Assembly (NCBI GenBank): GCA_021845985.1
Contig: JAJZES010000043.1
Span: forward strand, 124,001 to 188,000
Direction of reading: 5' to 3'
Origin: Pseudomonadota bacterium
GTDB lineage: Bacteria; Pseudomonadota; Alphaproteobacteria; Acetobacterales; Acetobacteraceae
DNA: 64,000 nt
Part shown: one piece after another, positions 16,079 through 24,049 of the stretch
Layout: the number at the start of each line of letters is the position of its first letter
Numbering within the stretch: the stretch's first letter is position 1
Translations under genes and position numbers: made by a program
Notes under the pieces: generated by a model
Databases searched by the model: none
What the model saw: the letters and a program-made list of their open reading frames with translations, nothing else
What the model was told of the DNA's origin: nothing

Positions 16079-16569
16079 ATGCTATTTTCGGCCTGACGAA
16101 AAAGCAAAGCTATGATCTGTGGCCGCACGCATACCTACTTCAGCGGAGGCTGAATTTCCTGCTCGATGTCGTAGAGCTAGCAATGCACCGGAACGTATTC
16201 AGTGACCACAATACCGGCATCACTGCCCCCGAAGACCAGCGAAATTGGCATTTTATGGGCATCCTGACAGGCCTTCGCCTTGTCGCGGATGACCTGGAAA
16301 TCGGCTGCCGGATGGCACACAAAAAGCATCTACGCAGGGCATATCTACAATTTCCGCTCTGCGTCCCGTGTCTGGACGCCGCCGACCGGGCATGGAACAT
16401 GCAAACGATCAGAGATTTTGGCTTTTCCTACAACATCATTTTTGCCGTCGGGTCCGATCTAATCGTGTGTGCCGAAGCCGCACGCAAACTGGAAGATGCA
16501 CTCGGATATCCGGAGCCATTCAACTATGCAGCCAAGCGTCAGGCGCTGGCGGCACGGGTGGCCCGCTAA
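16075..16569 (+). CDS. Early phage protein of unknown function
   Basis: A 164-residue protein with no family I recognise. It is noticeably less GC-rich than its neighbours and rich in aromatic, His and Cys residues (for example LWPHAYLLQRRLNFLLDVVELAMH and CVPCLDAADRAWNM). It looks mainly alpha-helical and cytosolic. It is locked between neighbours by an ATGA overlap upstream and TAATG downstream, directly before the transposase gene. The different base composition suggests recent acquisition as an accessory gene. Confidence 0.72.
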   Translation: MNAIFGLTKKQSYDLWPHAYLLQRRLNFLLDVVELAMHRNVFSDHNTGITAPEDQRNWHFMGILTGLRLVADDLEIGCRMAHKKHLRRAYLQFPLCVPCLDAADRAWNMQTIRDFGFSYNIIFAVGSDLIVCAEAARKLEDALGYPEPFNYAAKRQALAARVAR

Positions 16570-18545
16570 TGCTGACCAAGGAATGGTTTTCCGACGCTGA
16601 AATTGCCGGTCTGAAAGCGCCTGGAATGGCCACTACCGCGCGCCGCGTCCGCGAACTCGCCGACCGCGAGGGCTGGCGCAAAGCGGAACGCGAGGGCACT
16701 TGGTGGCGCAAGCGCGCAGGGCGCGGCGCCGGCGTGGAATACCATTGGTCCTTTCTGCCGCCGGCGGTGCAGGCGGCGATTTTCGCAGCGTTTCAGGCGC
16801 CGGTGTCTTCCGAACAGGCGCCAGCGACGGCGCAGGCGATCAGCAACGCGACCTTCGCCGATTTCTTTATGCGCCAATCGCAGAAGAAGAAAGACACGGC
16901 GCAGCGGCGCCTCGAAATCCTCCAGATGGTCGATGCGCTGATTCTGGCCGGACAGCATGCGACCGTCGCCTGCCAGATGGTGGCGCCGAGCGTCGGGCAG
17001 CACTGGAAGACGTTGTGGAACTGGCGCAGCAACATCCGGGTGTGCCGCGACGACGAGAGGATCGCCGCCCTGGTGCCTGAGCATCGCGGATGCAGCCGGA
17101 CGGCTGAGTGCTCGGTGGAGGCGTGGGATTTCTTCACCGGGTTCTATCTGCGGCTGAGCCAGCCGAGCTTCGCCTATTCCTATCGCGAGACGGCGGCGGC
17201 GGCGAAGAAGCATGGCTGGACGGTGCCGAGCGACCAGACGATCCGACGCCGGGTCGATCGGCTGCCAAAGCCGGTGGTGGTGCTGGGCCGCGAGGGCGAA
17301 GACGGCCTGCACAAGCTGTTTCCGGCGCTCAAGCGCGACCGCAACGTATTTCGCGCGCTGGAAGCCGTGAACGCCGACGGCCACCGCTTTGACGTGATGT
17401 GCGAGTGGCCGGACGGCTATCGCGGACGGCCAATGATGTGCGCGTTTCAGGATATCTATTCCGGCATGATCCTGAGCTACCGCGTCGATCGCACCGAGAA
17501 TGCTGATTTGGTGCGGCTGGCGTTCGGCGACCTGATAGAGACATTCGGCATTCCGCAGTCTTGCTATCTGGACAATGGGCGCGCGTTTGCGAGCAAGTGG
17601 TTGACCGGCGGCATGACGCACCGGCACCGTTTCAAGATCAAGGCGGAAGAGCCTGCCGGGATCATGAAGATTCTCGGCATCGAGGTACATTGGGCGAACC
17701 CTTATCGCGGGCAGTCCAAGCCGATCGAGCGGGCGTTTGGCGGTCTATCGGAGACCGTTTCGCGCGATCCGCGGCTTGAGGGCGCCTATACCGGCAAGAA
17801 CACGACCGCCAAGCCGGCGAATTACGGCAGCCGGGTCATCCCGATCGCCGAGTTTGAGACGGTCCTGGCCGACCGGATGATTGAGCATAACGAGCGTATC
17901 GGCCGCGACACGGATGCATGCCGCGGCAAGCTTTCCTTCAAGCAGGCGTTCGAGGCGAGTTTTGCGCAGACCGAAGTGCGTGTAGCCGCGCCGTTCCAGC
18001 GGCAGTTCTGGCTGCTGGCGGCCGAAGGCGTGCTGGTCGGGTCGCGCGATGGCGCCATCGAGTTCTACGGCAACCGATTCTGGCATGCCGACCTGCATGG
18101 GTTCATGGGCAAACGCGTTGTGGTGCGGTTCGATCCGCAGCAGTTGCATGACGGGCTGTATGTCTACGAGACGAACGGCAAATGGCTGTGCCATGCGCCA
18201 GTGATCGAGGCGGTTGGCTTCAATGACACCAGTGCGGCCCGCGACCATGCGCGCGATCAGCGACACTTCAACAAAATGCACCGGGAATCGCTGAAGCTGG
18301 TGCGCCGCATGACGCCCGAGCAAGTCGGCGAAGCGATGGCCAAGGCCGAGCGCGCCGAGGCGATGGAGCAGCCGAAGGTGGTGCGCCTGATCTCTGGCGC
18401 GCCTACGGGACGACGCAGCAACCTTGCCGAATTGCCGGAGCAGGACCCGGCCGAGATCGCCGATCTGGCGGCGATGCGGCCGTATTACGACGCGCTGGAG
18501 CGCGAGCGCGGCCACCTGCGCATCGTGCCGAACGACGACGACTGA
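16569..18545 (+). CDS. Mu A-like DDE transposase
   Basis: A 658-residue transposase that would recognise the element ends and carry out strand transfer for integration and replicative transposition. The N-terminal Mu-type HTH domain is at about residues 1-75 (EWFSDAEIAGLKAPGMATTARRV). The catalytic DDE triad is visible as VNADGH (Asp270), YLDNGRAF (Asp335) and KPIERAFGGL (Glu387), almost the same spacing as in MuA. The beta-barrel target-binding domain follows (about 490-600), and the C-terminus is charged and helical, suitable for MuB contact. The ATG at 16569 overlaps the upstream stop (TAATG). The gene looks intact. Confidence 0.96.
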   Translation: MLTKEWFSDAEIAGLKAPGMATTARRVRELADREGWRKAEREGTWWRKRAGRGAGVEYHWSFLPPAVQAAIFAAFQAPVSSEQAPATAQAISNATFADFFMRQSQKKKDTAQRRLEILQMVDALILAGQHATVACQMVAPSVGQHWKTLWNWRSNIRVCRDDERIAALVPEHRGCSRTAECSVEAWDFFTGFYLRLSQPSFAYSYRETAAAAKKHGWTVPSDQTIRRRVDRLPKPVVVLGREGEDGLHKLFPALKRDRNVFRALEAVNADGHRFDVMCEWPDGYRGRPMMCAFQDIYSGMILSYRVDRTENADLVRLAFGDLIETFGIPQSCYLDNGRAFASKWLTGGMTHRHRFKIKAEEPAGIMKILGIEVHWANPYRGQSKPIERAFGGLSETVSRDPRLEGAYTGKNTTAKPANYGSRVIPIAEFETVLADRMIEHNERIGRDTDACRGKLSFKQAFEASFAQTEVRVAAPFQRQFWLLAAEGVLVGSRDGAIEFYGNRFWHADLHGFMGKRVVVRFDPQQLHDGLYVYETNGKWLCHAPVIEAVGFNDTSAARDHARDQRHFNKMHRESLKLVRRMTPEQVGEAMAKAERAEAMEQPKVVRLISGAPTGRRSNLAELPEQDPAEIADLAAMRPYYDALERERGHLRIVPNDDD

Positions 18546-18568
18546 TCTGACCTGAACGGAGGATGACA

Positions 18569-18688
18569 ATGGGTGAGAGCACGGGACAGACGCCGGAGAT
18601 GGAGGCGTTGCGGGCGCAGGTGCGCGAGGTGGCGGACGCCCGCAAGATGAGCATCGCCGAGATCGCGCGGCGGTCGGGCGTCGGGTAA
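18569..18688 (+). pseudogene. 5' HTH part of muB, cut off by an in-frame stop
   Basis: From the ATG at 18569 (GGAGG at 18558-18562) the frame encodes 39 residues including VREVADARKMSIAEIARRSG, then TAA at 18686-18688. The same frame continues without a break into STLAAFMNGKYPGDN and the ATPase domain. A helix-turn-helix reading SGVG-Q-STL is what the N-terminus of MuB-like proteins shows, so a CAA to TAA change is the simple explanation. The product would be a lone HTH peptide. Confidence 0.82.
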
Positions 18689-18706
18689 TCGACGCTGGCG
18701 GCGTTC

Positions 18707-19525
18707 ATGAACGGCAAGTATCCGGGCGACAACGAGGGCAAGGCGCAGCAGCTTCGCACCTGGCTGCGCGGGCTGGAGGAGCAGGCGCAGACGGTGGGCA
18801 GCCTGCCGGTGCTGCCGCGCTTCGTGCAGACGCCGACCGCCGACACTCTGACGGAAGCGCTGCGCCACGCGCAGTTCGTGCCCGACATGGTGATGATCAC
18901 CTGCGTTCCGGGCATCGGCAAAACCACCGCCTGCGAGGAATATCAGCGCACCCATTCCAACGTCTGGATGGTGACGGGACTGCCCTCGGCGGCGAGCACG
19001 CACGCACTGCTGGAGCGGGTGTGCGGTGTGATGGGGATCACGGAAAACTCCGCCAACCGGCGCACGCCGGCGATCATCCGGCGCGCCATCGGCAGCGATG
19101 GCTTGCTGATCATCGACGAGGCGCAGCAATTCGGCATGCCGGCGCTGGAGGAACTGCGCGGCATCCATGATCAGGCGAAGATCGGCGTCGCCTTCGTCGG
19201 CAACCCGTTCATCCATGCGCGCATCAATGGCGGCCGGGACAAGCTGGCGCAGCTCAGCAGCCGGGTGGGCATGCGGGTGAACCGCACGCGGGCGCTGGCG
19301 ACGGACGTGAACATGCTGCTCGACGCCGCCTGCGTGACGGGGCGCGAGGAGCGCGAGCTGCTGCGCGCCGAGGCGAACCGGGCGGGCGGCCTGCGTAACC
19401 TGGCGAAGGTGCATCGGGTGGCGAGCATCTTCGCCACGGCCGAGGGCGGTCCGATCACCGCCGAGCATATCAGGCGCGCGAGTGCGCGGCTGCGCGACGC
19501 CGCACAGGCGCCGGAGGGCCTGTGA
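18707..19525 (+). CDS. Mu B-like AAA+ ATPase (target-capture protein, N-terminally broken)
   Basis: This frame encodes the ATPase portion of a MuB homologue, which binds DNA, activates MuA and confers target immunity. Walker A CVPGIGKTT is at about residues 66-74 from Met 18707, Walker B LLIIDE at 133-138, and sensor-like VAFVGNPF follows. The C-terminal MuB helical domain is present (LLRAEANRAGGLRNLAKVHR). The natural gene should start at 18569, but an internal TAA at 18686 separates the HTH domain. Reinitiation at the ATG 18707 is possible but no ribosome-binding site precedes it. Loss of the HTH would probably weaken replicative transposition. Confidence 0.87.
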   Translation: MNGKYPGDNEGKAQQLRTWLRGLEEQAQTVGSLPVLPRFVQTPTADTLTEALRHAQFVPDMVMITCVPGIGKTTACEEYQRTHSNVWMVTGLPSAASTHALLERVCGVMGITENSANRRTPAIIRRAIGSDGLLIIDEAQQFGMPALEELRGIHDQAKIGVAFVGNPFIHARINGGRDKLAQLSSRVGMRVNRTRALATDVNMLLDAACVTGREERELLRAEANRAGGLRNLAKVHRVASIFATAEGGPITAEHIRRASARLRDAAQAPEGL

Positions 19526-20082
19526 TGGCGTGGATGGCGGCGGACGACGCGACGCTGCGCGGGCTGTGGGATGCCGGCATCCCGACGCAGCGCATCGCGG
19601 CGCTGATGAAGCGGACGAAGAACGCGGTGATCGGGCGCGTGCATCGGCTGCATCTGCCGGCGCGGCCGTCGCCGATCGGGGCCAGTGCCGCCGATCGACG
19701 CGCGGCGCGCGGCGCGGTGCAGCGCGAGCATCCGGCGAATGCGCTGGCGTCGCTGGCCAGCGTGACGGCGGCCAAGCCGGCGGTCGTCAACGGCGGCGGC
19801 ATGGGCGCGGTGCCAGCGCGGCGCGTGGCGATCCCGCAAGAGTCCACGGCGCCCGCGCTGTCGGCGAGTGCGCGCTGCCAGTGGCCATTTTGGCCCGACG
19901 AAGGGCGCGTGCCGCGCCCGCCGCGCTTCTGCGACGCGCCGGCGCGGCTGCGGCGCAACGAGCATGGCGAGGCGGTGGCGTGCAGCTACTGCCCGGACCA
20001 TGCCGCGCGCGCCTATGTCGAGAGCAGCCGATTTTACGCGACGCCGGGCCAGTTGCGCCGCATGGCGCGGGAGTCGGCGTGA
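19525..20082 (+). CDS. GcrA family regulator encoded by the prophage
   Basis: A 185-residue homologue of GcrA, the alphaproteobacterial cell-cycle regulator that works with sigma-70 at promoters carrying methylated GANTC sites. The N-terminal HTH shows LWDAGIPTQRIAALMKRTKNAVIGRVHRLHL, including the near-invariant NAVIGxVHRLxL. A long Ala-rich linker follows, and the C-terminal sigma-binding-like part keeps CQWPFWPDEG and a Cys/His set (FCDAP..., CSYCPDHAARAY). It begins at ATG 19525, overlapping the muB stop by one base; GTG 19522 is an alternative. A phage copy could redirect host transcription (inference). Confidence 0.9.
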   Translation: MAWMAADDATLRGLWDAGIPTQRIAALMKRTKNAVIGRVHRLHLPARPSPIGASAADRRAARGAVQREHPANALASLASVTAAKPAVVNGGGMGAVPARRVAIPQESTAPALSASARCQWPFWPDEGRVPRPPRFCDAPARLRRNEHGEAVACSYCPDHAARAYVESSRFYATPGQLRRMARESA

Positions 20083-20324
20083 TGCTGGCGGTGGTGGGAA
20101 TCCCGCCGCTCGCCACGCATTTGCGCGGGCTGTCGGCGGCGCTGGCGGCGTCGCACCACTCCGGCGCGCTGGCGCGCGCGGAGCGCAAGCGCATCGCGGC
20201 CGATATCGCCGCCATCGCGGAGACGCTCGATCTTCTGGGCGCGCTGCTGCGCGAGCTGGGTGGCGAAACGCCGCCGGCCGGGCTGCCGCCGCTGCTGCGT
20301 GCCGTGCCGACCGAGGCTGCCTGA
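20082..20324 (+). CDS. Small early phage protein of unknown function
   Basis: An 80-residue, mainly helical protein with no recognised family. The central part SHHSGALARAERKRIAADIAAIAETLDLLGALLREL suggests one or two amphipathic helices. The ATG overlaps the GcrA-like gene stop by one base, supporting translation coupling. It lies in front of gam in the early operon. Confidence 0.7.
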   Translation: MLAVVGIPPLATHLRGLSAALAASHHSGALARAERKRIAADIAAIAETLDLLGALLRELGGETPPAGLPPLLRAVPTEAA

Positions 20325-20345
20325 CCACGAAGGGAAAAGCGGAAA

Positions 20346-20876
20346 ATGGTGAAGAGTGCGGTGAAGATGAAGACGCAGGCGGCGGCGCGAGTGCCGCAGT
20401 CGCGTGACGAGGTGGCGGCGGCGATCGCCGCGATCGGGCGCCATCAGCGCGAGATGGCGCGCATCGAGGCCGCCCTGGGCGATGCTCTGGCGAAGGTGCG
20501 CGAGCATTTCGAGGGCGACGCGCAGCCGCACGCGGAGGCGGTGCGGGCGCTGATCATCGGCGTGCAGACGTGGTGCGAGGCGCACCGGTCAGAACTGACC
20601 GGCGGCGGTCGCGTGAAGACGGCTTCGTTCGTGTCCGGCGAGGTGCGCTGGCGGATGACGCCGCCGAAGGTGCTGATCCGCGCCGCCGAGGCGGTGATGC
20701 AGGCGCTGCGCGACCGGAGGCTGCATCGCTTCATCCGCACCAAGGAGGAGCCGAACAAGGAGGCGATGCTGGCCGACCCGGACGCGCTGTCCGGCATTCC
20801 CGGCATCCGCTTCGAGAGCAGCGAGATGTTCGAGGTGCTGCCGTTCGAGGCGACGCTGGCGGAGGTGGTGTCTTGA
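20346..20876 (+). CDS. gam: Gam-like host-nuclease inhibitor
   Basis: A 176-residue homologue of Mu Gam, a Ku-like dimeric protein that binds DNA ends and protects them from RecBCD-type exonucleases. Recognisable parts are the N-terminal helix with AAAIAAIGRHQREMARIEAALGD, the central VKTASFVSGEVRWRMTPPKV (matching the Mu Gam 'sGxvkWR...P' segment) and the C-terminal FIRTKEEPNKEAMLADPD. Length equals that of Mu Gam (about 174). The start at ATG 20346 follows a short gap with an AAGGGAAAAGCGG leader. Confidence 0.92.
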   Translation: MVKSAVKMKTQAAARVPQSRDEVAAAIAAIGRHQREMARIEAALGDALAKVREHFEGDAQPHAEAVRALIIGVQTWCEAHRSELTGGGRVKTASFVSGEVRWRMTPPKVLIRAAEAVMQALRDRRLHRFIRTKEEPNKEAMLADPDALSGIPGIRFESSEMFEVLPFEATLAEVVS

Positions 20877-20892
20877 TCTGGGAAGTGCGGCG

Positions 20893-21321
20893 ATGAGCGG
20901 GCACGCGGCGCGGGCCGCGCTGGATCGAAAGGCGATGATCGCCAAGCTGCACATCGCCAAGACCAAGCTGGCGCTGAGCGAGGACAGCTACCGCGCGATC
21001 CTGATGCGCGTCGCCCGCGTCGCCAGCGCGCGCGACGCGAGCGACGCGCAGTTGCTGGCGCTGCTGGCGGAAATGCGCCGGCTGGGTTTCCGCGACCGGC
21101 CGCTTTCGGACAACCCGCAGGTGCGGCTGATCTTCGCGCTGTGGAAGGAGATGGCGCCGTTCGTCGCCGATGCGTCGGACGCGGCGCTGTGTGCCTTCTG
21201 CCGCCGCCAGACCGGCATTAGCCGGCCGGAATGGCTGAGTGGGCGGCAGGCCAACCAGTTGGCCGAGGGGCTGAAGGCGTGGCTGGCGCGGGAGCAGGCG
21301 AAAGCCGAGGGGGGATCGTGA
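20893..21321 (+). CDS. gemA: GemA / Mu gp16-like regulatory protein
   Basis: A 142-residue protein of the GemA (Mu gp16, DUF1018) family, which in Mu modulates host gene expression and DNA topology. Family marks are the N-terminal KLHIAKTKLALSEDSYRAIL, the central DNPQVRLIFALWKEM and the C-terminal RQTGISRPEWLSGRQANQLAEGLKAWL. The ATG at 20893 follows 16 bases after the gam stop. The stop overlaps the next start as GTGA. Confidence 0.93.
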   Translation: MSGHAARAALDRKAMIAKLHIAKTKLALSEDSYRAILMRVARVASARDASDAQLLALLAEMRRLGFRDRPLSDNPQVRLIFALWKEMAPFVADASDAALCAFCRRQTGISRPEWLSGRQANQLAEGLKAWLAREQAKAEGGS

Positions 21322-21563
21322 GCCTCTCCAGCGCGGATATCCTGTTCCTGCGGTCGCTGCCGCGACCGATCATGGCGAAGCATTCTGTCGTGATCGATAA
21401 CATGCAGTCGAAGACCCTGCGCGCGCGGATCGAGCGGCTTCAGCGGGCGCGCCTGATCCGTGTCGTGGTTGATGCCGAAAGAGCCGTCGGCGATCCACAT
21501 TCCGCCACCGTATCCCTGACCGACGCGGGGCGCGCGGCGATCGAACAGGCGCCGGCGCGATGA
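21318..21563 (+). CDS. Small winged-helix-like phage protein
   Basis: An 81-residue protein starting at GTG 21318, overlapping gemA. The order of elements (LSSADILFLRSLP, then SKTLRARIERLQRARLIRVVVDAE, then SATVSLTDAGRAAIEQ) is that of a MarR/winged-helix DNA-binding domain: helix, recognition helix, beta-wing with 'LTdaGraa'. It is probably a middle-operon regulator. Overlaps of four bases at both ends bind it to gemA and the next gene. Confidence 0.75.
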   Translation: MSLSSADILFLRSLPRPIMAKHSVVIDNMQSKTLRARIERLQRARLIRVVVDAERAVGDPHSATVSLTDAGRAAIEQAPAR

Positions 21564-21790
21564 AGCGTCGCCGCCCCGGCCGGATGCCAAGCCACCATTT
21601 CCTGGCGTTCGAGGAAGCGGGCCGGGTGGATGAGGCGCTGGCGCCGCAGGGGTTCCGGCTGCTTCCCACCTGCACGGTGCGCGACTGGCGCGGCTATATC
21701 ACGGCGACCCTGGTCTGGTATCGGCGGATGGACCACACGCAGGCGCAGGTGCGGCTGCGTGTGCGCTGCGCCACGGCCAGCGTGCTGTGA
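21560..21790 (+). CDS. Small phage protein of unknown function
   Basis: A 76-residue basic protein with no recognised domain. The second half (FRLLPTCTVRDWRGYITATLVWYRRMDHTQAQVRLRVR) looks like a beta-rich fold with conserved-looking Cys and Trp. It overlaps both neighbours by 4 bp (ATGA upstream, GTGA downstream), so it is part of the same early/middle operon. Confidence 0.68.
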   Translation: MKRRRPGRMPSHHFLAFEEAGRVDEALAPQGFRLLPTCTVRDWRGYITATLVWYRRMDHTQAQVRLRVRCATASVL

Positions 21791-22314
21791 CGATGCCGGC
21801 CGCCGCCACGCGCCTGGACTGCACGCCGGGGATGCTGCCGGGCGTCGTCCAGGACGTGGCGCGGCTGACCAGTCCGCTGCTGGCGATCCGCTTTGCGCGG
21901 CGCTTCGGCAACGCCAAGCTGTATGTGCCGCGGCGCATCGGGGCGGCGCATCCGCTGGCGCGGTGCCTCGGGCCGCGCGGCGCGCAGGCGCTATGCGCGG
22001 CGATGGGCGGCGAGACGCATGTGGTGCCGCGGGCCACACCCTTCCTGCGCTGGCTGGACGCGCGGGCGCTGTGCGTGCTGGGGCTGTCGCGCAGCGAGAT
22101 CGCGGTGCGGCTGGGCATCGGGCCACGCCATGTCCGCAAGCTGCTGGACGGGTTCAGCCCGGACGGCATCGAGACGGATGCGCTGGTGCGCGAGATCGGC
22201 CGCCATTATGGCGTCGGGCGCGGGCGCCGCGGCACCCATGCCGGCATCCCCGGCGCGCAGCGCGATTTCGGCTGGCCCAGCGCGCCCGGCGGCATGCGCC
22301 TGACATTGCCCTGA
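21787..22314 (+). CDS. Mor-like transcription activator (Mu middle-gene activator family)
   Basis: A 175-residue protein in the position of Mu Mor, last in the early operon and just before the late genes. The N-terminal half has LTSPLLAIRFARRFGNAKLYVPRRIG and LGPRGAQALCAAMGGETHVVP, the pattern of the Mor dimerisation domain. The C-terminal HTH reads LGLSRSEIAVRLGIGPRHVRKLL, giving DNA binding. It would turn on the late promoter in the following gap. The start is GTG 21787 (GTGA overlap); ATG 21793 is possible. Confidence 0.85.
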   Translation: MTMPAAATRLDCTPGMLPGVVQDVARLTSPLLAIRFARRFGNAKLYVPRRIGAAHPLARCLGPRGAQALCAAMGGETHVVPRATPFLRWLDARALCVLGLSRSEIAVRLGIGPRHVRKLLDGFSPDGIETDALVREIGRHYGVGRGRRGTHAGIPGAQRDFGWPSAPGGMRLTLP

Positions 22315-22406
22315 AAGCCCGCTTACCGGCGGCTTAGGCGGCCATTACGCCACCTGATCGACGCATCGCCTCGCCGCTACCCTGGCCTCCCAACTGGGGA
22401 TTTGCC
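22315..22406 (+). promoter_or_regulatory. Probable late promoter region behind the Mor-like gene
   Basis: This is the first clear gap in the early operon (92 bp), placed between the Mor-like activator and the lysis genes. It holds a near-repeat around accggcggcttaggcggcc (22331-22349), but no clean sigma-70 boxes, as expected for an activator-dependent promoter. The assignment rests on position. Confidence 0.35.
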
Positions 22407-22967
22407 GTGAGCGACAGCAGCAATCCGAGCCTGTGCGACCGCATCTGCGCCATCACCATCGGTCACGAGGGCGACACGCTCGACATGACCCATGGCGATC
22501 CCGGCAACTGGACGGGGGGTGCCGTGGGCACCGGGCAGTTGCGCGGCAGCAAGTTCGGCATCAGCGCCGCCGCCTATCCCGACACCGACATCGGCAAGCT
22601 GACCCGTGCCGATGCCGACGCGATCTACCGCACCGATTATTTCGTGCCGATCCAGGGCGACAAGCTACCGGCGCCGCTGGCATTGCTGGCGTTCGACGCC
22701 GCGGTGAACAACGGCGTGGAGCGCAGCGCCAAATGGTTGCAGGCGGCGGCCGGCGCCATGCAGGACGGCGTGATCGGGCCGGAGACACTGGCCGCCATCG
22801 CGGCCGTGGTGGCGACGCGCGGCGGTGCCGCGGTGTGCGCCGAGATGCTGGCGGCGCGAATGGATTTCATGGCGCGGCTGCCGACGTGGAAGCTGTTCGG
22901 CGGCGGCTGGTCCCGGCGCCTGGCGATGCTGCCGTTCCAGGCGATGGCGCTGGTGGAGGGGCATTGA
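22407..22967 (+). CDS. Endolysin, glycoside hydrolase 108 family
   Basis: A 186-residue cell-wall lytic enzyme of the GH108/secretion-activator type, which cleaves peptidoglycan for host lysis. The catalytic Glu lies in ITIGHEGDTL (Glu21), a variant of the family's EGG motif. It is followed by GNWTGG, KFGISAAAYPDTDIGKLTRADADAIYRTDYF and a C-terminal putative peptidoglycan-binding region with FDAAVNNGVERSAKWLQAA and DGVIGPETLAAI. No signal peptide or SAR helix is present, so release depends on a holin. It starts at GTG 22407 with GGGGA upstream and opens the late operon. Confidence 0.92.
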   Translation: MSDSSNPSLCDRICAITIGHEGDTLDMTHGDPGNWTGGAVGTGQLRGSKFGISAAAYPDTDIGKLTRADADAIYRTDYFVPIQGDKLPAPLALLAFDAAVNNGVERSAKWLQAAAGAMQDGVIGPETLAAIAAVVATRGGAAVCAEMLAARMDFMARLPTWKLFGGGWSRRLAMLPFQAMALVEGH

Positions 22968-23119
22968 TGCTGAATGGTCCCGACCCCGACCGATGGGATG
23001 ATGGCATCGCGCCCGACCCCGGCATGATCCGGGTGCTGGCGGTGTTCGCCGCGATCGCGCTGGCGCTGGCGCTGCTGGGATTGTGGAGTCTGTGGGTGGC
23101 GCTGTCATGGGTGCGCTGA
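22967..23119 (+). CDS. Small single-pass membrane protein, holin-like candidate
   Basis: A 50-residue protein whose C-terminal half is one hydrophobic helix (VLAVFAAIALALALLGLWSLWVAL) after a short acidic N-terminus. It overlaps the endolysin stop by one base and the next lysis gene by about 13 bases. The position and size suit a holin, antiholin or spanin component; no family is recognised. Confidence 0.7.
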   Translation: MLNGPDPDRWDDGIAPDPGMIRVLAVFAAIALALALLGLWSLWVALSWVR

Positions 23120-23664
23120 TCCCGCTGGCGCTGGCCTTCGCGCCGCAGATCGGCGACTGGCTGTTCGGCACCAAGGGCGCGCAGGTCGCCGGCGACGTGG
23201 CCCACGCGGTGCAGACGGTGACGGGCACCGTCGATCCCGAGGCGGCGCAGGCCGCATTGGCGGCCGACCCGAAGCTGGCGGCCAGCTTGCGGATCGAACT
23301 GGCGAAGATCGGCGCCGCCGCGCGGGCCGAGGCCGATCAGGCAGCGTTGCAGACGCTGGCGGCGGGAATGGCCGACACGGCGAACGCGCGGGCGCAGACC
23401 ATCGCGCTGGCGCAGGCGCATTCGGCGGCGCAGTGGGGGCCGGTGGTGGTTTCCGTCGTCATCCTGGCGGTGTTCGGCGTGCTGGTGTGGTCGGCGCTGA
23501 CCACCACCACGGCATCCGGCGCCGGGCCGGTGATGCAGGTGCTGCTGGGGATGCTCGGCACCGGGTTCGCGGGGGTGATCCATTACTGGATGGGATCGTC
23601 GGCGGGATCGGACAAGAAGACCGAGCTTTTGTATCGCTCGACGCCGCGTCAAGGATCGCCGTGA
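23107..23664 (+). CDS. 3TM-type phage holin
   Basis: A 185-residue membrane protein resembling the three-transmembrane holin family linked to gene-transfer-agent release. It has the N-terminal helix MGALIPLALAFAPQIGDWLFG, a long helical Ala-rich middle (about residues 30-115), and two C-terminal transmembrane helices (WGPVVVSVVILAVFGVLVW and VLLGMLGTGFAGVIHYWMGSS) with the typical GTGxxxVIxYWxGSS ending. It would open the membrane to let the endolysin out. I prefer ATG 23107; GTG 23083 would add eight residues. Confidence 0.85.
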   Translation: MGALIPLALAFAPQIGDWLFGTKGAQVAGDVAHAVQTVTGTVDPEAAQAALAADPKLAASLRIELAKIGAAARAEADQAALQTLAAGMADTANARAQTIALAQAHSAAQWGPVVVSVVILAVFGVLVWSALTTTTASGAGPVMQVLLGMLGTGFAGVIHYWMGSSAGSDKKTELLYRSTPRQGSP

Positions 23665-24008
23665 ACATCGACATCGACTGGACCCGCATGGGCGAGGCGG
23701 CGACGTTCGCCGCGATTTCGGCGAGTGCGGCGATGGCGGTGATCCGTGCCCGCCTCGGCCGCGACTTCGCCACGCGCGACGCGCTGGCACATCTGGAAGA
23801 CCGGCTGGACGCGGTGGAAACCACGCTGCGCGCGGTGCCGACGCAGGCCGATCTGCGGCTGCTGCTGGACCGGGTGCAGAAGGTCGAGACCGGGATCGGC
23901 GTGGTGCAGGCCAGCCAGGACGGCATCGCCGACGGCATCAAGCGGCTGGAGCACATGGTCGATCTGCTGCTCCAGCATCAGCTATCGAAGAGTGGAGACG
24001 GCGCATGA
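23661..24008 (+). CDS. DUF2730 family phage protein
   Basis: A 115-residue protein with a short hydrophobic N-terminal helix (AATFAAISASAAMAVI) followed by a long coiled coil (ALAHLEDRLDAVETTLRAVPTQADLRLLLDRVQKVE...IKRLEHMVDLLLQ). This is the standard layout of the DUF2730 family, found after the holin in Mu-like phages; its function is unknown but spanin- or structural roles are possible. It starts at GTG 23661 (GTGA overlap). Its stop is the first part of a repeated hairpin element. Confidence 0.85.
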   Translation: MNIDIDWTRMGEAATFAAISASAAMAVIRARLGRDFATRDALAHLEDRLDAVETTLRAVPTQADLRLLLDRVQKVETGIGVVQASQDGIADGIKRLEHMVDLLLQHQLSKSGDGA

Positions 24009-24049
24009 GCGGCAGCTTCGTGGAACGAAGCGCGAGCGGAGAGGGCTGA
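24005..24049 (+). other. Intercistronic hairpin element, copy 1, with a 14-codon mini-ORF
   Basis: The element begins at the stop of the upstream gene with ATGAGCGGCA, then a 6-bp hairpin (GCTTCG at 24015-24020, loop TGGAA, CGAAGC at 24026-24031), then GCGAGCGGAGAG, which supplies the ribosome-binding site for the next gene. A 14-codon frame (MSGSFVERSASGEG) runs from 24005 to TGA 24047-24049 and overlaps the next ATG. A second copy with identical flanks and a different but fully paired stem lies at 41925-41969. Confidence 0.7.
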
